In this document: positions 5,961 through 11,064 of the stretch, one piece after another
How positions within the stretch are numbered: the stretch's first letter is position 1
How the letters are laid out: each line of letters opens with the position of its first letter
Source of the DNA: Friedmanniella sp.
GTDB taxonomy: Bacteria; Actinomycetota; Actinomycetes; Propionibacteriales; Propionibacteriaceae
Assembly (NCBI GenBank): GCA_025964935.1
Contig: JAOPXW010000396.1
Coordinates: 1-11,064, forward strand
Direction: 5' to 3'
DNA length: 11,064 nt
Program-made: the position numbers and the translations under genes
Notes under the pieces: generated by a model
What the model was told of the DNA's origin: nothing
The model's database searches: none
What the model saw: the letters and a program-made list of their open reading frames with translations, nothing else

Positions 5961-7169
5961 ATGCGGACGTCAGCTCGCAGCCTGGTCGCGTCGTGCACGT
6001 TGGTGCTGGTGGGCTGCGCGTCAGCGGGGCCTCTGGTGGTCGCGCCGAACCCGTCTGTGTCAGGGTCCGCAGCGGCACCGGTCGCCGTCGCGACCGCCAC
6101 CCCGGACCCCAGCCGTGCGGCGCCCGCCGCCACCCCCGCGGCGTGCACGAACCGCAGTGTCCTGGCCGGCTGGTCGACGCGCCGCCTGGGCCTGCTCACG
6201 GTCGCGGTGCCTGCCCAGGAGACCTCGGTCAGCAGCGTCCAGAGTGAGGTCGCCGCCGGGGTGGGCGGGGTGCTGCTGTTCGGCAGCAAGGCGCCCACCA
6301 ACCTCGGCACCCAGCTCAAGGCGCTGGAGACCCACGTCCCGGGCCGCCGGGGGCTGCTGGTGATGACGGACGAGGAGGGCGGCGGGATCCAGCGGATGGC
6401 CAACCTGGTCGGCTCGCTGCCCTGGGCGGCCTGGATGGGGAAGAACTGGACGGCCGCGCAGATCCGCAGTCACGTGGCCGCGGTCGCGGCCCGGATGTCG
6501 GCCGCGGGGGTCACCATGGACCTGGCTCCGGTGCTGGACGTCGACGGCCGGAACGAGGCGCCGAGCCGGACGAACCCGGACGGCTGGCGCTCGTTCAGCG
6601 GTCGGACCACGACCGTCACCCGCGACGGGCTGGCCTACCTGAACGGTCTGCGCGACGGGCACGTCATCCCCGTGGTCAAGCACTTCCCGGGCATCGGTCA
6701 CTCCACCTACAACTCCGACGACGGTACGGCGTACGCCCTGGCCTGGTCGACGCTGAAGCAGGTCGGGCTGCCGCCCTTCACCGCGGCCATCGCCGCCGGC
6801 ACGCCGGCCGTGATGGTGTCCAACGACATCGTCCCCGGCCTGGCCACCAACATCGCGAGCCTGTCGCCGACGACGATCACCTACGAGCTCCGGGGCCAGC
6901 TCGGCTTCCGGGGCCTGGTCATCACCGACTCGCTCACCGCCAAGGCCGTCACCAACGCCGGCTACACCCTGCCGCAGGCGGCCGTCCAGGCCCTGCGCTC
7001 CGGCGCCGACATGGTCACCTTCTCCGGCACGACCTCCGTCGGCCCCCGCACCGCCGCCATCGCCGACGCGATCGTGGCCGCCGTCGGGACCGGTCGGCTG
7101 AGCCGGGCTCGGCTGGTCGACGCGGCTGCCCACGTGCTGGGGGTGCGGCACGTCAGGCTGTGCGGTTGA
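5961..7169 (+). CDS. Glycoside hydrolase family 3 (NagZ-like) lipoprotein with atypical catalytic loop
   Basis: This 402-residue exported lipoprotein has a signal sequence with lipobox LVGC, Cys19 being the lipidated residue. A Pro/Ala-rich linker (about 26-62) and a GH3 N-terminal TIM barrel (about 65-400) follow. Barrel motifs seen are GGVLLFG (102-108), MTDEEGGGIQRM (135-146), LAPVLDVDG (188-196), VVKHFPGIGH (238-247) and ITDSL (321-325), where Asp323 fits the GH3 nucleophile. True NagZ beta-N-acetylglucosaminidases carry KHFPGHGDT-x-x-DSH, whose Asp-His dyad is the acid/base. Here the loop reads KHFPGIGHSTYNSDDG (240-255), so the DSH positions are NSD and the catalytic His is gone. The length lacks the second GH3 domain of beta-glucosidases. 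A cell-surface role on peptidoglycan or other amino-sugar glycans is possible, but activity is uncertain. The start is chosen by a strong AAGGAGG site and the signal peptide. It is divergent from mscL and 163 nt upstream of a LacI-type regulator; no operon link is evident. Confidence 0.88.
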   Translation: MRTSARSLVASCTLVLVGCASAGPLVVAPNPSVSGSAAAPVAVATATPDPSRAAPAATPAACTNRSVLAGWSTRRLGLLTVAVPAQETSVSSVQSEVAAGVGGVLLFGSKAPTNLGTQLKALETHVPGRRGLLVMTDEEGGGIQRMANLVGSLPWAAWMGKNWTAAQIRSHVAAVAARMSAAGVTMDLAPVLDVDGRNEAPSRTNPDGWRSFSGRTTTVTRDGLAYLNGLRDGHVIPVVKHFPGIGHSTYNSDDGTAYALAWSTLKQVGLPPFTAAIAAGTPAVMVSNDIVPGLATNIASLSPTTITYELRGQLGFRGLVITDSLTAKAVTNAGYTLPQAAVQALRSGADMVTFSGTTSVGPRTAAIADAIVAAVGTGRLSRARLVDAAAHVLGVRHVRLCG

Positions 7170-7221
7170 CCCGTCCACAGCAGGGCGGCCGTGTGGAAAC
7201 CGCTCGGCGCCGGTCAACCGC
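7162..7221. repeat. 10-bp inverted repeat with inner 6-bp inverted repeat after the GH3 gene
   Basis: GCGGTTGACC (7162-7171, spanning the GH3 stop codon) and GGTCAACCGC (7212-7221) are perfect reverse complements 40 nt apart. Between them TCCACA (7174-7179) and TGTGGA (7192-7197) form a second pair. As RNA this could fold into an interrupted stem that terminates the GH3 transcript. As DNA, the TTGAC/GTCAA half-sites recur in the candidate operator at 7307-7322. The right arm sits 17 nt or so upstream of TACGAT (7235-7240), a possible -10 for the regulator gene. Confidence 0.4.
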
Positions 7222-7283
7222 GTGCGCCGACTATTACGATCATGTGACAAAGCCCCACCCCGCCTGCCCGCGGCCCTCGCACC

Positions 7284-7322
7284 TGTGGTTGCCTACAGAC
7301 ACCACATTGACAACGCAGTCAA
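7284..7322. promoter_or_regulatory. Candidate autoregulatory operator in the lacI-type gene leader
   Basis: TTGAC at 7307-7311 and GTCAA at 7318-7322 flank a 6-nt centre with a central CG step (6 of 8 base pairs symmetric over 16 bp), the general form of LacI-family operators. Directly adjacent is another inverted repeat, TGTGGT (7284-7289) and ACCACA (7301-7306). The 16-bp element overlaps the first bases of the regulator's ribosome site, so a bound protein would block transcription into the gene. Regulator binding is inferred from position and symmetry only. Confidence 0.4.
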
Positions 7323-7327
7323 GGAGG
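7321..7327 (+). promoter_or_regulatory. Ribosome binding site fixing the LacI-type regulator start
   Basis: A perfect AAGGAGG lies 5 nt before the ATG at 7333. It selects this start over an upstream in-frame codon at 7222, which would add 37 residues ahead of the helix-turn-helix. Confidence 0.85.
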
Positions 7328-7332
7328 GCTGG

Positions 7333-8373
7333 ATGCCGCGGAGTCGGGGCAACAGCGTCGTGATGGTCGACGTCGCTCGAGAGGCTGGGGTCTCCCAGAA
7401 GACCGTCTCTCGGGTCATCAACCATGCGCCGCACGTTCGCGCCGAGGTGCGGGACCGCGTGCTGGCCGTCATCGACCAGCTCGGGTACCGACCCAACGTC
7501 GCCGCCCGCGCCCTGGTGAACCAACAGCGTCGAACTCACGTTCTCGGCGTCATCGCGGTCGGTCTGCCCCTCTTCGGTCCCGCCAATCGTGTCTTCAGCC
7601 TGGAGCAGGCCGCCCGTGAACAGGGTTATGAGCTGGCACTCGCCTCCCTGCCGGACATGGATCCGGCGGGCATCCGGAAGGCCATCGACGGCTTGTTGGC
7701 GCGAGGGGTCGAGGGCATCATCTTCGAAGTCCCCAACCATCTGGTCAGCGTCGACGAGAGTGTCTTCCGTGGGGTGCCCATCGCGACCAGCGTGGGGCGG
7801 ATCCCCGGCATCCGCCAGCAGGTCGTGATCGACACCTTCCAGGCCGAGATGGGATGCCTGGCCACCGAGCACCTGCTCGAGCTCGGACACGAGACGGTGT
7901 TCCACGTCGCTGGGCCAGAGGAGTGGGACGCGTCTCGCGAGCGCCGGCAGGGTTGGTCGATGGCCTTGGCGGCGGCGGGTCGTCAGCAGCCGGACGTGTT
8001 GCAAGGCGACTGGTCAGCTCGGTCCGGCTACGCACTCGGTCAGAGACTGGCCGCCCGGCCCGAGGTCACCGCCATCTTCGCCGCCAACGACTCCCAGGCC
8101 ATGGGTGTCATCCGCGCGCTCACCGAGGCCGGTCGTGGTGTCCCCGGCGACGTGTCGGTCGTCGGAAACGACGACGTCCCCGAGGCCGAGTTCCTGATGG
8201 TGCCCCTCACCACCCTCCGCTCCGACCAGCAGGCGATCTCCGAGCGGGTGCTTTCCGGTCTGGTCGCCCTCATCGAGGACCGAGACCCCGATGCACCCGG
8301 CCCCCCGATCGCGCGGGAACTGGTCATCCGTTCGTCCACCGGACCACCGCCACGCCGGCCGTCAGGCCTTTGA
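7333..8373 (+). CDS. LacI-family transcriptional regulator
   Basis: This 346-residue cytoplasmic DNA-binding protein probably represses the downstream sugar-uptake genes until its effector binds. The N-terminal helix-turn-helix is VMVDVAREAGVSQKTVSRVI (10-29). The two recognition-helix residues that vary between family members are Gln22 and Lys23. The hinge helix is RPNVAARAL (53-61), with Leu61 at the minor-groove-intercalating position. The periplasmic-binding-protein-like core starts at VLGVIAVGLPL (70-80) and includes GLLARGVEGIIFE, TEHLLELGHETVFHVAGP, FAANDSQAMGVIRAL and the late VSVVGNDDVPEAEF typical of the family. Length is normal (about 335-350). The start is set by a perfect AAGGAGG. 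The gene lies 67 nt ahead of the solute-binding protein gene, in the same direction, which is the usual layout for a local regulator of a CUT1 sugar importer. Candidate operators lie just upstream of both genes. The effector sugar is unknown. Confidence 0.92.
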   Translation: MPRSRGNSVVMVDVAREAGVSQKTVSRVINHAPHVRAEVRDRVLAVIDQLGYRPNVAARALVNQQRRTHVLGVIAVGLPLFGPANRVFSLEQAAREQGYELALASLPDMDPAGIRKAIDGLLARGVEGIIFEVPNHLVSVDESVFRGVPIATSVGRIPGIRQQVVIDTFQAEMGCLATEHLLELGHETVFHVAGPEEWDASRERRQGWSMALAAAGRQQPDVLQGDWSARSGYALGQRLAARPEVTAIFAANDSQAMGVIRALTEAGRGVPGDVSVVGNDDVPEAEFLMVPLTTLRSDQQAISERVLSGLVALIEDRDPDAPGPPIARELVIRSSTGPPPRRPSGL

Positions 8374-8417
8374 CTCCCGGCGTCTCTGCACCCTCACCCA
8401 CTCTCGATCATCCAGCG

Positions 8418-8429
8418 TTCAACGTCGAA
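8418..8429. promoter_or_regulatory. Candidate operator upstream of the solute-binding protein gene
   Basis: TTCAACGTCGAA is a 12-bp element with 5 of 6 symmetric base pairs and a central CG, immediately before the binding-protein ribosome site in a 67-nt gap. TTGACT at 8370-8375, spanning the regulator's stop codon, could be a -35 but lacks a good -10. Position and CG-centred symmetry suit LacI-family control; binding is inferred. Confidence 0.33.
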
Positions 8430-8430
8430 A

Positions 8431-8436
8431 GAAGGA
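8431..8436 (+). promoter_or_regulatory. Ribosome binding site fixing the solute-binding protein start
   Basis: GAAGGA lies 4 nt before the ATG at 8441. The resulting N-terminus is a Tat signal. A longer in-frame reading from 8291 would begin inside the regulator gene and bury that signal. Confidence 0.75.
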
Positions 8437-8440
8437 ACAC

Positions 8441-9808
8441 ATGTCCGACACCCCGTTCACCCGCCGCCGCTTCCTCGGTACTGCCCTCGGAGCCTCTGGC
8501 GGTCTCGCGCTCGCGGCCTGCGGGGGCGGTGGCGGAGCCAGCACTCCGGCCCCCGCCGCCGCCCAGAAGGTCACCCAGGCCCAGATCGACGAAGCCATGA
8601 ACAAGGACACCGAGCTCACCCTCTGGAGCTGGGTGCCGGACCTGCAGAACGAGGTCGACCTGTTCGAGAAGAAGTACCCGAAGGTCAAGGTCAAGCTCGT
8701 CAACGTCGGAGCCGGCGCCGTGGAGTACCAGAAGCTCCGGGCCGCCATCAAGTCCGGTCAGGGTGCCCCTGACGTCGTCCAGATCGAGTACCAGTACATC
8801 CCGTCGTTCACTTTGACCAAGGACCTGCTCGACATCTCCCCCTATGCCACGCCGGAGGTGAAGTCGCAGTACCCCGACTGGGTCTGGTCCCAGGTGACCA
8901 ACGGTGAGGCCCTCTACGGTGTTCCGCAGGACACGGGTCCGATGGGTCTGCTGTACCGCGACGACCTGCTCAAGGCCGCGGGGGTCGAGGTGCCGAAGAC
9001 CTGGCCCGACTTCGCCACGGCGGCTGAGAAGTACCACGCGGCCAACCCCAAGAGCTATCTCGCGAACCTGGCCCCCAATGACCCCGGCCACTTCGTCTCC
9101 TACCTCTGGCAGATCGGCGCCCGGCCCTTCTCCTACGACGGCACCAAGACGGTCAAGGTGGACCTGGCCAGCGAGGACGCCAAGAAGGTGGCCCAGTTCT
9201 GGAGCGACCTGGTGGCCAAGGGTGTGGTGTCGGTCGACGCCGACTTCAACACCGCGTGGTACCAGGGCTTCTCCAACGGAAAGTACGGAGCCTGGCCCGC
9301 GGCGGCGTGGGGGCCGGTCTTCCTGCAAGGGTCGGCGAAGAGTACGTCTGGGAAGTGGCGGGCCACCGACCTCCCGCAGTGGGACGCCAGCAAGCCGGCC
9401 TCAGGCAACTGGGGCGGCTCGACGGACGCCGTGTTGAAGATCAGCAAGAACCCGATCCCTGCGGCGCAGCTCGCCCTGTTCATCAACACCGACCAGGAGT
9501 CCGCCCTCAAGCTGGCGACCGAGCAGTTCCTGTTCCCGCCGTCGACCAACGTCTTGAAGGACCCGAAGTTCGCCGATCAGGCATCGCCCTTCTACGGCGG
9601 CCAGAAGGTCAACGCGAAGTTCGCGGAGATCGGCGCCACGGTCACCCCCGACTTCGCCTGGCTGCCCTTCATGGACTTCGTCTACTCGAACTTCAACGAC
9701 ACGCTCGGCAAGGCGATCGCCGACAAGACCGACCTTGTCGCCGGGCTCCAGAAGTGGCAGGACGGAGTCGCCGGTTACGCCAAGGCTCAAGGGTTCACGC
9801 TCGCCTGA
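8441..9808 (+). CDS. Extracellular sugar-binding lipoprotein of an ABC importer (CUT1, family 1 solute-binding protein)
   Basis: This 455-residue protein is the ligand receptor of the ABC importer encoded downstream, anchored on the outer face of the membrane. The N-terminus TRRRFLGTALG (7-17) is a twin-arginine signal. It ends in the lipobox LAAC with lipidated Cys27, followed by a Gly-rich linker, so it should be exported folded by Tat and then lipidated. The mature part shows the family-1 pattern: an opening strand ELTLWSWVPD; EVDLFEKKYPKVKVKLVNVG; the QGAPDVVQIEYQYIP segment; the hinge-region GVPQDTGPMGLLYRDDLLKAAG; and TWPDFATAAEKY. The many Trp and Tyr residues (for example NTAWYQGFSNGKYGAWPAAAWG) suit stacking on sugar rings. 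Length is typical (410-460). It lies between its probable regulator and two permease genes. The substrate cannot be named from the sequence; mono-, di- or oligosaccharide are all possible. Confidence 0.92.
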   Translation: MSDTPFTRRRFLGTALGASGGLALAACGGGGGASTPAPAAAQKVTQAQIDEAMNKDTELTLWSWVPDLQNEVDLFEKKYPKVKVKLVNVGAGAVEYQKLRAAIKSGQGAPDVVQIEYQYIPSFTLTKDLLDISPYATPEVKSQYPDWVWSQVTNGEALYGVPQDTGPMGLLYRDDLLKAAGVEVPKTWPDFATAAEKYHAANPKSYLANLAPNDPGHFVSYLWQIGARPFSYDGTKTVKVDLASEDAKKVAQFWSDLVAKGVVSVDADFNTAWYQGFSNGKYGAWPAAAWGPVFLQGSAKSTSGKWRATDLPQWDASKPASGNWGGSTDAVLKISKNPIPAAQLALFINTDQESALKLATEQFLFPPSTNVLKDPKFADQASPFYGGQKVNAKFAEIGATVTPDFAWLPFMDFVYSNFNDTLGKAIADKTDLVAGLQKWQDGVAGYAKAQGFTLA

Positions 9809-9870
9809 GCCCCCGCCGGGGCCGCCGGCCGCTGATGTGCTCGACCGAGAGCCTCATCAGTCGGCCGGCG
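9809..9870 (+). other. Intercistronic stem-loops between binding protein and first permease
   Basis: Two hairpins follow the binding-protein stop directly. The first is GCCCC (9809-9813) with GGGGC (9818-9822), 4-nt loop. The second is long: 9823-9831 pairs with 9862-9870 (9 bp, CGCCGGCCG/CGGCCGGCG), then 9832-9837 pairs with 9855-9860 (CTGATG/CATCAG). There is one bulged T at 9861, and an inner GCTC/GAGC (9839-9842 with 9849-9852) extends the stem. A T-rich TGTTTCTT follows only 12 nt later (9883-9890), so this may be a partial terminator or a 3' stabiliser of the upstream message, giving more binding protein than permease. The pairing is certain; the function is inferred. Confidence 0.6.
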
Positions 9871-9912
9871 CGCTCAGGCCCAGTGTTTCTTCAGCTCTGA
9901 AAGGGGCGAAAA

Positions 9913-10860
9913 ATGGCTACTGCGACCCGCACGGTCGAAACCCTGACAAAGACCTCGCCACCCACCCGCAAGCCGTTGACCGTGTCGAAGAAGCGCCAGT
10001 ACCGCGCGGCCTATCTCTTCGTCCTCCCGTTCTTCATCATCTTCCTGGCCATGGTCATCGTGCCGCTGGGCTATGCCGGCTACCAGTCGTTCTTCACGCA
10101 GCAGCTCGTGGGCGGCGTCTCGTTCTCCGGCTTTGCCAACTACACCCGGGCCGTCACCGACCCGGCCTTCTTGTACGGCTTGGGCCGGGTGGGCTTGTTC
10201 CTGATCGTTCAGGTGCCGATCATGCTGGCGTTGTCGTTGTTTTTCGCCCTCGCGCTGGACAGCGGGATGGTGCGGCTGGCGAAGGTCGTCCGGCTGGGCA
10301 TCTACATCCCGTACGCGGTGCCGGCCGTGGTGGCCGCCCTGATGTGGGGTTACCTGTACGGCCCGGACTTCGGGCCGTTCGCCCAGTTGTCCGACTATCT
10401 CGGCGCCGCGAAGATTCCGTTCCTCGAACCGGGCTACGTCCTGTTCTCGATCATCAACATCGTGAACTGGGAGTTCATCGGCTACAACATGATCATCATC
10501 TACGCCGCCCTGCGGTCGATCCCCACCGATCTCTACGAAGCCGCCCGGGTCGACGGTGCGTCGGAGCCGCGCATCGCCTGGTCCATCAAGATCCCCGCGG
10601 TCCGACCGGCGCTGATCCTGACGGTCATCTTTTCGGTGATCGGCAGCTTCCAGCTGTTCAACGAACCCCAACTACTGCGGATCATGGCGCCCAACGCGAT
10701 CAACAGCAGCTACACCCCCAACCTGTACGCCTACACCCTCGCCTTCGTGAACCAGGACTCCAACTACGCGGCGGCGATCGCGTTCCTGCTCGGCATCGTC
10801 ATCATGGTGCTCTCGTACGCCGTCCAGCTCTCGACCCAGCGCAAGGAGAACGCCTCATGA
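9913..10860 (+). CDS. Sugar ABC transporter permease (MalF-type, CUT1)
   Basis: This 315-residue membrane subunit forms half of the translocation pathway. After a polar cytoplasmic N-terminus of about 30 residues there are six predicted membrane segments near 33-57, 92-114, 126-148, 175-200, 232-252 and 284-306. The cytoplasmic EAA loop that docks to the ATPase is EAARVDGASEPRIAWSIKIP (209-228), matching the EAAxxDGA...F/W..I.lP consensus of CUT1 permeases. Length is typical for the first permease of a binding protein-permease-permease operon. The start has a GAAAGGGG ribosome site 6 nt upstream. It follows the binding-protein gene after 104 nt holding stem-loops, and its TGA stop overlaps the next permease's ATG (ATGA), so the two permeases are probably made in equal amounts by coupled translation. 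No ATPase gene is visible; actinobacterial CUT1 systems often share a distant MsiK-type ATPase. Confidence 0.93.
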   Translation: MATATRTVETLTKTSPPTRKPLTVSKKRQYRAAYLFVLPFFIIFLAMVIVPLGYAGYQSFFTQQLVGGVSFSGFANYTRAVTDPAFLYGLGRVGLFLIVQVPIMLALSLFFALALDSGMVRLAKVVRLGIYIPYAVPAVVAALMWGYLYGPDFGPFAQLSDYLGAAKIPFLEPGYVLFSIINIVNWEFIGYNMIIIYAALRSIPTDLYEAARVDGASEPRIAWSIKIPAVRPALILTVIFSVIGSFQLFNEPQLLRIMAPNAINSSYTPNLYAYTLAFVNQDSNYAAAIAFLLGIVIMVLSYAVQLSTQRKENAS

Positions 10861-11064
10861 CCACCATGGCCACCGGCGCTGCCGCCGTCCTCGCCACGGG
10901 TGCCGAAGAGCGACAGAACGAGCCGCAGAAGCAGCGCAAGAGCACGCTCCTGACGGTCCTCATGATCCTCTGCATGCTCTATTTCCTGTTCCCCCTGTTC
11001 TGGCTCTTCGTCGCGTCCACCAAGTCCAACGAGGACCTGTTCTCCACCTTCGGGCTGTGGTTTG
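10857..11064 (+). CDS. Sugar ABC transporter permease (MalG-type), N-terminal 69 residues only
   Basis: The gene runs off the right edge. The ATG overlaps the previous permease's stop as ATGA. After a charged cytoplasmic stretch of about 35 residues comes the first membrane segment, LLTVLMILCMLYFLFPLFWL. It is followed by FVASTKSNEDLFSTFGLWF, the characteristic start of the first extracytoplasmic loop in MalG-type CUT1 permeases (the STKSN-DLF pattern). A second in-frame ATG three codons in is possible, but the overlapping one fits coupled translation. The EAA loop lies beyond the window. It should pair with the upstream permease to form the heterodimeric channel. Confidence 0.9.
   Translation, partial: MTTMATGAAAVLATGAEERQNEPQKQRKSTLLTVLMILCMLYFLFPLFWLFVASTKSNEDLFSTFGLWF

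Noticed and set aside
5726..6403. 225-codon minus-strand frame covering the mscL-GH3 gap and the GH3 start
   Set aside because: No ribosome site, low-complexity product and overlap with the GH3 signal peptide region; considered only because it covers the hairpin cluster.
6060..7250. 396-codon minus-strand frame opposite the GH3 lipoprotein
   Set aside because: Arg/Gly-rich shadow frame; the opposite strand carries the signal peptide, ribosome site and GH3 motifs.
8291..8440. N-terminal 50-residue extension of the solute-binding protein
   Set aside because: It would start inside the regulator gene and hide the twin-arginine signal; the ATG at 8441 has its own ribosome site.
1..11064. Mobile element, prophage, CRISPR or defence system
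   Set aside because: No transposase, integrase, spacer-repeat pattern, toxin-antitoxin or nuclease genes; codon use is uniform and all genes are metabolic, transport or regulatory.

Overview
The window is GC-rich chromosomal DNA whose codons favour G or C at the third position. It has GTG starts, strong AAGGAGG-type ribosome sites, a Tat-exported lipoprotein and a carboxylase alpha subunit that fuses biotin carboxylase to its biotin carrier. Together these point to an actinobacterium; I cannot name a genus. I see no tRNA, rRNA, CRISPR array, insertion sequence or phage gene.

Left third (1-5160): an acyl-CoA catabolic locus. On the minus strand, in transcription order, come a carboxyltransferase beta subunit (3771-2176), a biotin carboxylase/biotin-carrier alpha subunit (2171-156) and the start of an enoyl-CoA hydratase (159 to the left edge). 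They are packed with a 4-nt gap and then an ATGA overlap. An acyl-CoA dehydrogenase (4006-5160) runs the other way from a shared 234-nt promoter region. Dehydrogenation, carboxylation and hydration in sequence is the logic of the leucine/isovalerate pathway. However, gene content and protein sizes match, from memory, the mycobacterial accD2-accA2-echA7-fadE13 group, whose substrate is not settled, at least as well.

Middle (5161-7169): convergent to the dehydrogenase is a mechanosensitive channel gene (mscL, 5658-5185) whose product carries an unusual C-terminal four-cysteine zinc ribbon. A 302-nt gap containing four consecutive inverted repeats separates it from a divergent lipoprotein of glycoside hydrolase family 3 (5961-7169). 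That protein keeps the nucleophile Asp but lacks the Asp-His dyad of true NagZ enzymes.

Right third (7170-11064): a carbohydrate-uptake locus on the plus strand. A LacI-family regulator (7333-8373) is followed by a Tat/lipobox solute-binding protein (8441-9808), a first permease (9913-10860) and a second permease cut by the window edge (from 10857). The parts form a CUT1-type ABC importer; no ATPase gene is visible. Palindromes with TTGAC/GTCAA half-sites lie just upstream of the lacI-type gene, and another CG-centred palindrome lies just upstream of the binding-protein gene; these are candidate operators. A long stem-loop between the binding protein and the first permease could set their relative expression. 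The sugar transported cannot be read from the sequence.
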